Shown: positions 8,495-17,113, counted from the first letter of the stretch. The stretch: DNA of 64,000 nucleotides from Domibacillus tundrae (GCF_000970675.1 NZ_LAJA01000001.1:682001-746000), one strand, 5' to 3'. The notes: generated by a model from the sequence alone, not told the origin. Translations and numbers: made by a program.

Positions 8495-9100
8495 ATGTTA
8501 ATCGATATTAATTTACTGCCGGCAAAAAAGAAAAAAAGTATTTCTACGCTGGCTTTGCTTATTATTGGCGCCATCATTTTAGCATCAGCCATTGCCCTTT
8601 TTGCAGCTGTGCAAGTGAAACAAGGTGAGGTGGAGCGTGCAGAACGTAATCTTGCGACGCAGCAGCAGCTGAGAGAAACACTTGAACAAGCCGCATCCAA
8701 CTCAAGCACAGCGACAGAAACAAGTGCCGATCAGCTGCGTCAGGCCGTTGAGTGGTCGCAGGTAAGACGGCTGCCGGCATCGCCTATTTTGGAGCACCTT
8801 GTTTCTCTTTTGCCGGAGCGTGGATTTTTTCAGTCGATGTCTTACGTAAGTGAAGAAACAATGAATTTAACGGTACAATTTGATACGAGCAGGCAGGGAG
8901 CCTACTACTTGGCGGAATTAAAGTCATCCGGCTGGGTCGAGAATGCTTCCATTCTTCAGATGGATACGTCTGTTGATGAGTCAGAAGAGGAAGCGAAAGT
9001 ACTGTTGGAAGTAGCAGATGCGCTTCCCCGTTATGTCATTCAATATGAAATTGTTTTCAATGAGCAGGCTGTCTTGCAGAAGCTGGAGGAACAAAAATAA
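8495..9100 (+). CDS. pilN: Type IV pilus assembly protein PilN
   Basis: 201-residue bitopic membrane protein. The N-terminus MLIDINLLPAKKKK contains the INLLP motif known to bind PilM, followed by one membrane helix (about 18-40), a coiled-coil-prone Gln/Glu stretch (45-75) and a globular external domain. In the known complexes PilN pairs with PilO. Its stop overlaps the pilO start by one base (TAATG). The C-terminus is acidic. Recognition rests on the INLLP motif plus gene order. Confidence 0.87.
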   Translation: MLIDINLLPAKKKKSISTLALLIIGAIILASAIALFAAVQVKQGEVERAERNLATQQQLRETLEQAASNSSTATETSADQLRQAVEWSQVRRLPASPILEHLVSLLPERGFFQSMSYVSEETMNLTVQFDTSRQGAYYLAELKSSGWVENASILQMDTSVDESEEEAKVLLEVADALPRYVIQYEIVFNEQAVLQKLEEQK

Positions 9101-9924
9101 TGAACAAAAAACGGGTTTATACAAGCATTGTTCTATTTTTAATCCTGCTCTTGTTTGTTTATTTGTACTTTGCTTTTTATCGGACAGCTGCTGTAAAGCT
9201 TGAAACAGCGGAGCAGCAAATTCAGGCTGAAGAACAGCTGATAGCTGCCCTCCAAGCAAATAATACCGGGGCTAGCGTGCAAGGACCGGTCGTTGTGACG
9301 GGCTCTCTTCAAAATAAAGTACCCGTCAAGCCGATGGGTGATAAGTTAATGCTTGATTTTGAAAAAGCGGAACTGCTATCTGACAGCTTGATTACAGCGA
9401 TCGTTTTTACAGAGGGAGAAGAGGAAACATTGCCGGTTCAGGAAGAAACAGACAACGCCGATGAAACCGCAGACGCTGATACAGCAGAAAATACAAATAT
9501 GGCTGCGGATGAAGAAACTGCGTCTGAAGAAGAGCAGGCCAATGAATCAGAAGAAGAAAATATGACAGACGGCACGGAAGAAGAAACGGATGTGCAAGAA
9601 CAGCCGCTTCCTGAAGAAGTTTTGCCGGCCGGCATTCGAAAAATTCGTGCGCAGCTGACGATTGAGTCACCTGGTTTTGCAGAAATGAATGCCTTTATTG
9701 ATTCGGTTGAAAATCAACTGCGGATGATTCGGGTGGAGCAGCTTGAATTTACGGGGCCTGAAGAAGCACAAAAAGTAGAAGGTGTAACCGAGCCGGTCAC
9801 ATACAACTTAACCGTTGCCGCTTATTATATGCCGGAGTTAACAGACCTTTTAGAAGATGCACCAGAAATCGATGCCCCGGACCCGGCCAATAAACAGGAC
9901 CCGTTTGTGGTCATTGAAGATTAA
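9100..9924 (+). CDS. pilO: PilO-like type IV pilus assembly protein with acidic insertion
   Basis: 274-residue bitopic protein. One membrane helix (about 6-26) follows a short basic tail; a heptad-like segment (30-55) and a PilO-like alpha/beta domain (about 175-250, ending in the strand NLTVAAYYMPEL) lie outside. Between about 105 and 170 is an almost pure Glu/Asp/Thr/Ala insertion, not normal for PilO and likely disordered. In Gram-positives there is no periplasm, so the insertion could act in the wall space; that is inference. Assigned mainly from position after pilM-pilN and topology, since PilO sequences diverge strongly. Confidence 0.75.
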   Translation: MNKKRVYTSIVLFLILLLFVYLYFAFYRTAAVKLETAEQQIQAEEQLIAALQANNTGASVQGPVVVTGSLQNKVPVKPMGDKLMLDFEKAELLSDSLITAIVFTEGEEETLPVQEETDNADETADADTAENTNMAADEETASEEEQANESEEENMTDGTEEETDVQEQPLPEEVLPAGIRKIRAQLTIESPGFAEMNAFIDSVENQLRMIRVEQLEFTGPEEAQKVEGVTEPVTYNLTVAAYYMPELTDLLEDAPEIDAPDPANKQDPFVVIED

Positions 9925-9936
9925 GGCGGCATACAG

Positions 9937-10347
9937 ATGAATGAAAAAGGCTACACACTCATTGAACTGCTTGCTGTTGTTGTGATCCTGGCCATTATTT
10001 CTGCGATAGCGGTTGCCGGCATCGGGCGGTTAATCGAACAGTCAAGAGAGCGTGGATTTGTTACCCAGGCACTTCACTTAAAAGAAGCTGCGAATTTATT
10101 TATCACGAATTCACGGGTGGACAATCCAGATTCTATTCCAGAGAAAGTGACCTATAAAACGCTGTACGAAAAAGGATTTATTGAAAAAGTGACGGATCCT
10201 TTCACTGATAATGAACTTGACCCTAAGAAAAACGAAACATACGTGGATATGTATTCTAACGGTTCAGTAAAAGTGGTTTGTTTGAAAGGGGAGCAAAAAA
10301 CACTTTGTCAGAGCACGTCAAATCTTACTGTGGACAAGATCGAGTAG
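9937..10347 (+). CDS. Second prepilin (minor pilin-like)
   Basis: 136-residue class III signal protein. Very short leader MNEKG, then mature YTLIELLAVVVILAIISAIA with Glu at mature position 5. The C-terminal part has two cysteines (VVCLKGEQKTLC) that could form a loop disulfide as in many pilins. Last gene of the pil operon and directly followed by a terminator. It could be a minor pilin that starts assembly or caps the fibre; a role as an alternative major subunit cannot be excluded. Confidence 0.85.
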   Translation: MNEKGYTLIELLAVVVILAIISAIAVAGIGRLIEQSRERGFVTQALHLKEAANLFITNSRVDNPDSIPEKVTYKTLYEKGFIEKVTDPFTDNELDPKKNETYVDMYSNGSVKVVCLKGEQKTLCQSTSNLTVDKIE

Positions 10348-10380
10348 AACAATGCGCAACTGCGTTTTGTTCTTTTTTTT
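10347..10380 (+). terminator. Rho-independent terminator of the pil operon
   Basis: GAACAA pairs with TTGTTC, with an inner CGC/GCG pairing, followed by eight T residues. It ends the pil operon and separates it from spoIIB. Confidence 0.75.
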
Positions 10381-10418
10381 CGATAATCCCGTATACATAA
10401 CGATGAGGAGGGATGCGT

Positions 10419-10976
10419 GTGCACGAGCCGGACTGGACGCGACAAAACAGTGATGTACTCGTCTGGCGGCTGCCGGACGAGGAAGAAACGGTCATACCGA
10501 AAAAAAAGCCGACCCTAAAAGCGGCAGCGGGCTTGCTGATCATTATTTCAGCTCTTTTAACGGGCAGTGTGTTTGGACTGTTGATGATGAGCGCTGTCCC
10601 GGAACAAACGGAGACAAAAGCGGCACCGGCGATGAACAGCTCCACAGAACAAACAGCTGCACCAGTTGAAAAAACAGTCCCGCTGTTTGTCATTCAAGGG
10701 GGTCTTTTTTCAACGGAAGAATCAGCAGCGAAAGCCGTTTCGTCTTCGGGAGAGCCGGCGGCGGTTATTTCATCTGAAAATCAATACAGCATGATTTACG
10801 GCGCTTTTTTAACAAAAACTGAAGCAGACGAAGCGGAACAAAGCCTTGAATCAAGGGGTACAGCTGCATACGTAAAAGAAACAAAAGTTCTATTATCCAG
10901 TGAAGAAGAAGAGACATTGAAAAAAGCGGCTGACTCGCAGCAGCTAGATAAAATCGTCTCCATTCTTTCGCCGTAA
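10419..10976 (+). CDS. spoIIB: SPOR-domain membrane protein, SpoIIB-like
   Basis: 185 residues: a cytoplasmic N-terminal tail of about 45 residues, one membrane helix (about 46-68), a low-complexity linker, then a SPOR-like domain (about 88-160; PLFVIQGGLFSTEESA, MIYGAFLTKTEAD). SPOR domains bind denuded glycan at division septa. In B. subtilis SpoIIB sits between comC and maf and helps septal thinning and localisation of the engulfment machinery in sporulation. Here position, topology and domain agree. GTG 10419 is preferred to ATG 10413 because GGAGGG ends at 10412, which leaves no spacing for the ATG. Confidence 0.8.
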   Translation: MHEPDWTRQNSDVLVWRLPDEEETVIPKKKPTLKAAAGLLIIISALLTGSVFGLLMMSAVPEQTETKAAPAMNSSTEQTAAPVEKTVPLFVIQGGLFSTEESAAKAVSSSGEPAAVISSENQYSMIYGAFLTKTEADEAEQSLESRGTAAYVKETKVLLSSEEEETLKKAADSQQLDKIVSILSP

Positions 10977-11001
10977 CCTGCCAAAATCCGGCAGGTTTTT
11001 A
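10977..11001 (+). terminator. Terminator after spoIIB
   Basis: Perfect CCTGCC/GGCAGG stem with a seven-base loop and then TTTTTAT, starting directly after the spoIIB stop codon. Confidence 0.85.
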
Positions 11002-11002
11002 T

Positions 11003-11031
11003 TTGTTCATTGCAGAATTGTCTGTTATGAT
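11003..11031 (+). promoter_or_regulatory. Candidate sigma-A promoter for maf-radC
   Basis: TTGTTC and TATGAT are spaced by 17 bases, directly after the spoIIB terminator and 57 bases before maf. Reasonable sigma-A match by eye; the start site is inferred. Confidence 0.45.
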
Positions 11032-11087
11032 AAACGCGTAACTCCCTAGTTCTCTATATATCCATTTGAAAAGAAAGGTGATCCTCT

Positions 11088-11672
11088 TTGACCCACATTA
11101 TTTTGGCTTCATCATCGCCCCGCAGAAAAGAATTGCTTTCTCAGGTATTCATTCCATTTACGGTTCAAGCTGCACACGCGGATGAAACGATTGCACCCGG
11201 AACGCATCCGGCAGCGGCTGTTGAGCAGCTTGCGGTGAAAAAAGCGGCAGCGGTTTTCTCTGAACGTCCTGACGCTGCTGTCATCGGTGCAGATACAGTC
11301 GTCGTTTCAAACGGCCGCATTCTGGGGAAACCGAAAACAGAACTTGAAGCAATGCAGATGCTTTCTTCATTATCCGGCGGCACCCACGCTGTTTACACCG
11401 GTGTCGCGATCATGTCAAAGAATGAAAAAATTGTCTTTCATGAAAAGACGGACGTTGAGTTTTGGGAACTGACAAAAGCGGAGATGGCTGCCTATATTGA
11501 GACAGGCGAACCGTTTGACAAAGCAGGTGGCTATGGCATTCAATCGGCCGGCGCGCTTTTTGTCAAAGCGATTCATGGCGATTATTTTAATGTCGTCGGG
11601 CTACCGATTTCCTCTCTTTACCGCCGGCTGAGACAAATGGACCTTCTCACTGGCAGTTTTTCGTTCCGCTAA
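11088..11672 (+). CDS. maf: Maf family nucleoside triphosphate pyrophosphatase
   Basis: 194-residue cytoplasmic enzyme. Maf proteins hydrolyse dTTP/UTP and modified nucleotides to monophosphates, and overexpression blocks septation in B. subtilis. Family motifs are [11 protein letters not shown] at the N-terminus, the catalytic-base strand GADTVV near residue 68, and KAGGYGIQ near 145. The TTG start at 11088 is supported by AAAGGTGATC upstream and by the motif starting almost at once. Followed by radC after 12 bases, the same order as in B. subtilis. Confidence 0.94.
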   Translation: MTHIILASSSPRRKELLSQVFIPFTVQAAHADETIAPGTHPAAAVEQLAVKKAAAVFSERPDAAVIGADTVVVSNGRILGKPKTELEAMQMLSSLSGGTHAVYTGVAIMSKNEKIVFHEKTDVEFWELTKAEMAAYIETGEPFDKAGGYGIQSAGALFVKAIHGDYFNVVGLPISSLYRRLRQMDLLTGSFSFR

Positions 11673-11693
11673 TTTGAAAGGGGAATGGAACGA

Positions 11694-12401
11694 ATGAGCC
11701 ATGATAAAATTGCTGCACCTGCGCCAATGATGATCCGTGATGTCCCGCCACATGACCGCCCGCGTGAACGAATGATCGCGAGCGGTCCACATAGTTTATC
11801 CAACCACGAGCTCCTCGCGATTTTACTCCGGACCGGATCGAAAGAAGAATCGGTCCTGCAGTTATCCAACCGCATTTTAAATGAATTTGAAGGCCTTCGC
11901 CTGTTAAAAGACGCATCACTCGAAGAAATTACCTCTATTAAAGGCATCGGCAGCGCAAAAGCGATTCAGCTCATGGCGGCCGTTGAAATCGGCCGCCGCA
12001 TTGAACGGTTGAAATATGACGAGCGTTTTATGATCCGCTCGCCGGAAGATGCGGCTAATTATATGATGGAAGAAATGCGCTTCTTAAGCCAGGAGCATTT
12101 TGTCGCACTTTATTTAAATACAAAAAATCAGGTTATGCACAAGCAGACGTTGTTTATCGGCAGCTTAAATGCATCGATTGTACATCCGCGTGAGGTATTT
12201 AAAGAAGCGTTTCGCCGTTCGGCAGCAAGCATTGTCTGCCTCCATAATCATCCGTCCGGAGACCCGGCACCAAGCCGTGAAGACATCGATGTGACGAAGC
12301 GTCTTGTCGAATGTGGAAAAATACTGGGCATTGATGTTCTCGACCATTTGATCATTGGAGAGAAGAAATATGTCAGCTTAAAAGAAAAAGGTTATTTATA
12401 A
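11694..12401 (+). CDS. radC: RadC family JAB/MPN protein
   Basis: 235 residues. An N-terminal helix-hairpin-helix region (about 20-95; TSIKGIGSAKAIQL) precedes a JAB1/MPN metalloprotease-like domain (about 100-235). The metal motif HNHPSGDPAPSREDID is intact, with the upstream Glu in HPREVF. Despite its name, a repair role is disputed and the biochemical function is unsettled. ATG 11694 is chosen over 11685 because AAAGGGGA lies about nine bases before 11694 but touches the earlier ATG. Cotranscription with maf is likely. Confidence 0.92.
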   Translation: MSHDKIAAPAPMMIRDVPPHDRPRERMIASGPHSLSNHELLAILLRTGSKEESVLQLSNRILNEFEGLRLLKDASLEEITSIKGIGSAKAIQLMAAVEIGRRIERLKYDERFMIRSPEDAANYMMEEMRFLSQEHFVALYLNTKNQVMHKQTLFIGSLNASIVHPREVFKEAFRRSAASIVCLHNHPSGDPAPSREDIDVTKRLVECGKILGIDVLDHLIIGEKKYVSLKEKGYL

Positions 12402-12535
12402 CGCTATGCTTTTTTTTTTCGTTCCGCTATAATATAAGTTATGGTTTTTGAGAAGTTTTTCACACAATTTAATAGCCATTACTAGTGAAATGATCACGAT
12501 AAAAAGGATCTATTGAGGAAAGGGAGATACACTAC

Positions 12536-13546
12536 ATGTTTGGAATTGGGAGCCGTGACTTAGGCATTGACCTTGGAACAGCGAATACACTTGTGTATGC
12601 AAAAGGAAAGGGAATTCTCGTACGAGAACCGTCTGTTGTTGCACTGCAAACAGACACAAAACAAATCGTCGCGGTCGGAAATGACGCGCGCAACATGATC
12701 GGCCGGACGCCGGGCAACATTATTGCCACCCGTCCAATGAAAGACGGCGTTATTGCCGACTATGAAACGACTGCAGTGATGATTAAATATTATATTAAGC
12801 AGGCGACAAAAGGATCATCCGGCTTCCTGTCAAGCAAGCCATACGTCATGGTATGTGTTCCATCGGGCATTACCGCGGTTGAACGCCGTGCGGTCATTGA
12901 TGCTACGCGTCAAGCTGGCGCACGTGACGCATATCCAATTGAAGAGCCTTTTGCAGCGGCGATCGGTGCCAATCTTCCTGTTTGGGAACCGACGGGCAGC
13001 ATGGTCGTGGACATTGGCGGCGGTACGACAGAAGTGGCGATTATTTCACTCGGAGGCATCGTAACAAGCGAATCACTTCGCATTGCGGGAGATGAAATGG
13101 ATGATGCAATTATTGCGTATATCCGCAAGCAGTACAATTTGCTGATTGGTGATCGGACAGCAGAAACAATTAAAATGGAAATCGGTTCAGCAGGTGATGC
13201 AGACGAGATCCCGAACATGGAAATCCGCGGCCGTGATTTATTAACAGGGCTGCCAAAAACAATTGAGATTACGGCGCAGGAAATTGCGGATGCGCTAAAA
13301 GATACAGTGTACGCGATTGTTGATACAGTAAAAGGAACACTGGAGAAAACACCACCAGAACTTGCAGCGGATATTATGGACCGCGGCATCGTGTTAACAG
13401 GCGGTGGTGCGCTTTTGCGCAATTTGGACAAGGTGATCAGCACAGAAACAAACATGCCAGTCATCATTGCAGAAAATCCGCTGGACTGTGTAGCCATCGG
13501 AACAGGGCTTGCGCTTGATCATATTCATTTATTTAAAAACAAATAA
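12536..13546 (+). CDS. mreB: Rod shape-determining actin homologue MreB
   Basis: 336-residue actin-like ATPase that forms membrane-bound filaments guiding lateral wall synthesis by the elongasome. The phosphate-1 loop [13 protein letters not shown] is at residues 9-21, phosphate-2 [12 protein letters not shown] near 155, and the adenosine motif TGGGALL near 284. The N-terminus [12 protein letters not shown] is typical of Bacillus MreB, with a hydrophobic loop later on. A 134-base gap precedes it and contains a TATAAT-like box near 12429 without a clear -35. It opens the mreB-mreC-mreD-minC-minD cluster. Confidence 0.97.
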   Translation: MFGIGSRDLGIDLGTANTLVYAKGKGILVREPSVVALQTDTKQIVAVGNDARNMIGRTPGNIIATRPMKDGVIADYETTAVMIKYYIKQATKGSSGFLSSKPYVMVCVPSGITAVERRAVIDATRQAGARDAYPIEEPFAAAIGANLPVWEPTGSMVVDIGGGTTEVAIISLGGIVTSESLRIAGDEMDDAIIAYIRKQYNLLIGDRTAETIKMEIGSAGDADEIPNMEIRGRDLLTGLPKTIEITAQEIADALKDTVYAIVDTVKGTLEKTPPELAADIMDRGIVLTGGGALLRNLDKVISTETNMPVIIAENPLDCVAIGTGLALDHIHLFKNK

Positions 13547-13557
13547 CAATTGACGAT

Positions 13558-13613
13558 GAGGCCGGTTCTCCGTGCGTTGTGACCGGTTTTCCGGGGCGCG
13601 TTGAACCAGCCTC
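13558..13613 (+). repeat. Long imperfect inverted repeat between mreB and mreC
   Basis: GAGGCcGGTTC at 13558-13568 pairs with GAACCaGCCTC at 13603-13613. The interior contains a CCGG-TTTT-CCGG hairpin. Only a short TTTT lies downstream, so it is a weak terminator or attenuator at best; it could equally be a processing or mRNA-stability element. Seen directly; function not known. Confidence 0.6.
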
Positions 13614-13649
13614 GCCGTTTTGAATGCTTAGAAAACTGAGGTGGGATTC

Positions 13650-14543
13650 ATGCCGCAATTTTTTACAAACAAGCGGTTGATTATATTGCTCGGCAGTATC
13701 ATTCTTCTTGTCGCCATGATTGGTTTTTCACTGCGGGATCGGGATAACATTACGTGGCCTGAAAAGTTTGTGAAAGATGTGACCGGGTTTGGCCAAAATA
13801 TCGTGTCGAAGCCGGCGGGTGTTGTTGAATCTTTTTTTGATGATGTACGCAGGCTGCATCTTACATATGAAGAAAACGAAAAACTCCGCACACATTTAGA
13901 AGAGCTTGCCCAATTAGAAAGTGATGTAGCCCGTCTTGAAAAAGACAATGCAGAACTACGGAAAGTGCTCGAAAAAGAAAAAAGCCTTGCAGATTATGAG
14001 CCCGTACAAGCAACGGTTATCGCTCGCAATCCTGATCGGTGGTATGAGGTTATTACGATTGATCAAGGTGAATCAAACGGCATCGAACCAGACATGGCCG
14101 TGATGACTGCAAGCGGCTTAATCGGAAAAGTACAAAGTACGTCGAAATTTACGTCCACCGTACAGCTTTTGTCTGCTCGTGATTCACAAAATCGTGTGTC
14201 AGTGCTTATTCAAGGTAAAGCGACGATTTATGGGTTGATTGAAGGCTATGATGAAGAGAAAAAAATGCTTCAAATGACGAAAATACCATCCGATTCAAAG
14301 GTGACAAAAGGACAAGCCGTCACAACATCTGGTCTCGGCGGTGTTTTTCCGAAAGGACTGGTCATTGGAACAGTGACAGAGTTGGTCCCGGATGAATTCG
14401 GATTGACGCAAACGGCGCTTGTTCAGCCAGCCGCAAGCTTTTACGACCTTGAGCATGTGATGGTTTCCAAACGCGAAATGACGAGTATTTTGCCGGAAGA
14501 AGAGGATCGCCAGCAGGTGCTTATTGAGGAGGAAGGACTGTGA
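13650..14543 (+). CDS. mreC: Rod shape-determining protein MreC
   Basis: 297 residues. An N-terminal membrane anchor (about 8-26) is followed by a coiled coil (about 65-115; rich in EL, EKD heptads) and the paired beta-barrel MreC domain (about 120-275) with VIARNPDRWYEVITID and GLVIGTVTE. MreC couples MreB to PBP2/RodA and MreD at the membrane. ATG 13650 is preferred to GTG 13641 because the GTG lies inside the SD GAGGTGG. Ends overlapping mreD by four bases (GTGA). Confidence 0.95.
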   Translation: MPQFFTNKRLIILLGSIILLVAMIGFSLRDRDNITWPEKFVKDVTGFGQNIVSKPAGVVESFFDDVRRLHLTYEENEKLRTHLEELAQLESDVARLEKDNAELRKVLEKEKSLADYEPVQATVIARNPDRWYEVITIDQGESNGIEPDMAVMTASGLIGKVQSTSKFTSTVQLLSARDSQNRVSVLIQGKATIYGLIEGYDEEKKMLQMTKIPSDSKVTKGQAVTTSGLGGVFPKGLVIGTVTELVPDEFGLTQTALVQPAASFYDLEHVMVSKREMTSILPEEEDRQQVLIEEEGL

Positions 14544-15052
14544 AAAAAGCGCTCCTTCCTCTTTTGGTAGTCGTCCTGTTTTATAGTGACAGTGTCTTTA
14601 TGATCTTTTTTTCGGAACAGGCCTTTGATGGAGCTTATGTGCCGGTCCCGCGTTTCTTCTTCATAGGTCTTTTGTTTATGTCTGTTTTTTTTGACCGGAA
14701 TACTGCAATAAAATATGGCTTTTTCTTCGGCTTTTTATTTGATATGTTTTATACAGGACTTCTCGGCGCTTATTTCTTTTTCTTGCCGCTCCTTGTCTAC
14801 ACAACATCTAAGCTGACGAAATGGCTTCACAGCACACTGCCTGTTTTTTTCGTTATTATCTTGTTTGACATTGCATTGCTTGAAATGATGATTTACGGGT
14901 TAAATGTGCTAGTGCAGCGGACAGCCCTTTCATTCGAGCAGTTTGCTTACGTGCGACTGCTGGCAACACTTGTCTTGAATGGCCTTTTTTACATCGTGTT
15001 CGCGATTCCGCTTCGAAATGCTTTTTTACGATTAAAAAAAGTGTTCGATTGA
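14540..15052 (+). CDS. mreD: Rod shape-determining membrane protein MreD
   Basis: 170-residue polytopic membrane protein with five or six hydrophobic helices and very few charged residues, the size and topology of MreD. It starts with GTG overlapping the mreC stop by four bases. MreD works with MreC in the elongasome. Poorly conserved in sequence, so the assignment relies on topology and its fixed place after mreC. Confidence 0.92.
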   Translation: MKKALLPLLVVVLFYSDSVFMIFFSEQAFDGAYVPVPRFFFIGLLFMSVFFDRNTAIKYGFFFGFLFDMFYTGLLGAYFFFLPLLVYTTSKLTKWLHSTLPVFFVIILFDIALLEMMIYGLNVLVQRTALSFEQFAYVRLLATLVLNGLFYIVFAIPLRNAFLRLKKVFD

Positions 15053-15118
15053 TGTTGAAAAAAGGAATATGGAATAGCGCTGTCGAATATTGAGACGTAC
15101 AGAGGTGGGATACTTTCT

Positions 15119-15796
15119 ATGAAACAAAGTCAAAACGTCGTCATTAAAGGGACGAAAGACGGTCTGACTCTTCAATTGAACGATAAATGTGCGTATAATG
15201 AATTAATAGAAGAATTGACTGAAAAATTAGATGCCGTTACAAAAGAAGGCGGAGACGCGCTCATTACAGTCATTGTTCAAACGGGAAACCGGTATGTGGC
15301 TGAGGAGGAAAAAGAAGAGCTGCGTCAGCTGATCAGACAGCGCCGTCACTTAATCGTTGAAGACATTAAGTCAAACGTATTGACGATTGACGAAGCGGTA
15401 CAGTGGAAAGAAGAAAATGAAATCGTTTCGTATGCTGGCCGTATTCGTTCCGGACAAGTGCTTGAAGTACCGGGTGACTTATTGTTAATTGGAGATGTAA
15501 ACCCGGGTGGAACAGTGATGGCGGGCGGCAGCATCTTCGTAATGGGCGCACTGAAAGGCATGGCGCATGCGGGCTGTTACGGCAATGATTCAGCAATTAT
15601 TGCAGCAGCAAAAATGATGCCGTCCCAACTGCGGATCAGCGATCATTTAACTCGTTCGCCAGACCGGTACGATGAAGAAGAGATAACAGAATCGGAATGT
15701 GCGTTTATTAACGAAGCACAACAATTGGTGATTGATCGGCTGCAAGTGCTGAAATATTTGCGGCCTGAGTTATCGACGTTTAAAGGGGGCTTTTGA
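15119..15796 (+). CDS. minC: Septum site-determining protein MinC
   Basis: 225 residues. The N-terminal domain (1-100), which inhibits FtsZ, is followed by the right-handed beta-helix C-terminal domain (about 110-200) that binds MinD, with the family motifs GGSIFVMGALKGMAHAG and LRISDHL. It blocks polar division together with MinD. One base separates its stop from the minD GTG. Confidence 0.95.
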   Translation: MKQSQNVVIKGTKDGLTLQLNDKCAYNELIEELTEKLDAVTKEGGDALITVIVQTGNRYVAEEEKEELRQLIRQRRHLIVEDIKSNVLTIDEAVQWKEENEIVSYAGRIRSGQVLEVPGDLLLIGDVNPGGTVMAGGSIFVMGALKGMAHAGCYGNDSAIIAAAKMMPSQLRISDHLTRSPDRYDEEEITESECAFINEAQQLVIDRLQVLKYLRPELSTFKGGF

Positions 15797-15797
15797 A

Positions 15798-16604
15798 GTG
15801 GGTGAAGCAATCGTCATTACTTCTGGAAAAGGCGGTGTTGGTAAAACGACAACGACCGCCAATCTCGGTACAGCGCTTGCGCTGCAGGAGAAAAAAGTGT
15901 GTCTCGTTGACACAGACATCGGTCTTCGCAACCTCGATGTTGTCATGGGGCTTGAAAACCGCATTATTTACGACCTCGTCGATGTTGTAGAAGAACGGTG
16001 CAAAACACATCAGGCTCTCGTAAAGGACAAGCGTTTTAATGATCTTCTCTATTTGCTGCCAGCTGCCCAAACGACCGATAAGTCAGCCGTTACGCCTGAG
16101 CAGATGAAAAAATTGATTGATGAATTAAAGCAGGACTATGATTATATTTTAATTGACTGTCCAGCCGGAATTGAGCAGGGATATAAAAATGCGGTAGCAG
16201 GTGCAGACCGGGCTATCGTTGTCACCACCCCGGAGAAGTCGTCTGTTCGGGATGCGGATCGTGTTATTGGCCTTCTTGAAAAAGAAGAAGACATGGCACC
16301 ACCGAAGCTTGTCGTCAATCGGATTCGCAGCCATATGGTGAGAGATGGAGATATGCTTGATGTCGATGAGGTGGCAGCCCATCTGTCCATTGAACTGATC
16401 GGTATTGTAGCAGATGATGATGAGGTCATTAAATCCTCCCATAATGGCGAGCCTGTGGCACATAATCCAAACAATCGCGCTTCGATTGCGTATCGGAACA
16501 TTGCGCGCCGTATTTTGGGTGAGTCGGTTCCCCTTCAGCTGCTCGAACCGGAAAAAGACACATTTTTCACGAAATTTAAACGATTTATCGGCATGAGCCG
16601 GTAG
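15798..16604 (+). CDS. minD: Septum site-determining ATPase MinD
   Basis: 268-residue ParA/MinD ATPase. Deviant Walker A GKGGVGKTTT lies at residues 10-19, switch I DTDIGLRNLD at about 38-47, and Walker B YILIDCPAG near 118. The C-terminal amphipathic membrane-targeting helix (FFTKFKRFIGM) is present. GTG start with AAAGGGGGC upstream. It recruits MinC to the membrane. A strong terminator follows directly, closing the mre-min transcript. Confidence 0.97.
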   Translation: MGEAIVITSGKGGVGKTTTTANLGTALALQEKKVCLVDTDIGLRNLDVVMGLENRIIYDLVDVVEERCKTHQALVKDKRFNDLLYLLPAAQTTDKSAVTPEQMKKLIDELKQDYDYILIDCPAGIEQGYKNAVAGADRAIVVTTPEKSSVRDADRVIGLLEKEEDMAPPKLVVNRIRSHMVRDGDMLDVDEVAAHLSIELIGIVADDDEVIKSSHNGEPVAHNPNNRASIAYRNIARRILGESVPLQLLEPEKDTFFTKFKRFIGMSR

Positions 16605-16605
16605 C

Positions 16606-16633
16606 AAAAACCGCTTTTTTAAGCGGTTTTTTT
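16606..16633 (+). terminator. Terminator after minD
   Basis: AAACCGCTT and AAGCGGTTT form a near-perfect stem around TTTT, followed by a T run, two bases behind the minD stop. Confidence 0.9.
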
Positions 16634-16675
16634 CTATTTTTTCAGCATATACATAAACAGGCGGGAGGGATTCAT

Positions 16676-17113
16676 ATGCAAAAAAAAATCATCGCTTCTT
16701 TTTGTTTATTTGCTGTTGTTTATCTCAACCAGCATGCATCTCTTACCAAAACGATTTTTACAAACGATTTTTCATTTGCGTCTTTTGCCGCTGCTTATGA
16801 AGCGCGATTTGGCACACTTTTGCCGGCAATGAACCGGACAAGCATCGTCCCAGCCTCCTTTGTGAGTACAAACAGCCCGCTTGCTGCTGAAAAAGACGGC
16901 GTGGTTATACGAATTAATAATGAAAATATCTCCATTCAGCAGGACGACGGCACGGAAGTTGAAGTAAGCGGGCTGGAGCCGGATTCGTATCGGCTGTTTG
17001 AGCGAATTAAACAAGGAGAGCCGATCGGAACTCCTTCCGGCAGCATCATTGAATTCGTCGAACGAAAAAACGGTCAGACCATTTCATCAAGAAAAGTGAA
17101 CGTGCATGAATAA
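16676..17113 (+). CDS. spoIVFA: Short SpoIVFA-like protein (SpoIVFB modulator, M23/LytM-like)
   Basis: 145 residues: an N-terminal hydrophobic helix (about 3-20), then an extracytoplasmic stretch (FSFASFAAAYEARFGTLLP) and a degenerate LytM/M23-like beta domain (about 68-140). B. subtilis SpoIVFA (about 264 residues) tethers and inhibits SpoIVFB in the outer forespore membrane until SpoIVB cleaves it. Position directly before spoIVFB supports the call. It lacks the long N-terminal cytoplasmic region of the B. subtilis protein, and no upstream in-frame extension is possible because the minD terminator lies there. ATG 16676 has GGGAGGG upstream. No catalytic M23 histidines are apparent. Confidence 0.78.
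   Translation: MQKKIIASFCLFAVVYLNQHASLTKTIFTNDFSFASFAAAYEARFGTLLPAMNRTSIVPASFVSTNSPLAAEKDGVVIRINNENISIQQDDGTEVEVSGLEPDSYRLFERIKQGEPIGTPSGSIIEFVERKNGQTISSRKVNVHE

Noticed and set aside
12910-13497. 195-codon minus-strand frame opposite mreB
   Set aside because: Shadow of a highly conserved gene; Ser/Pro-rich composition typical of antisense frames.
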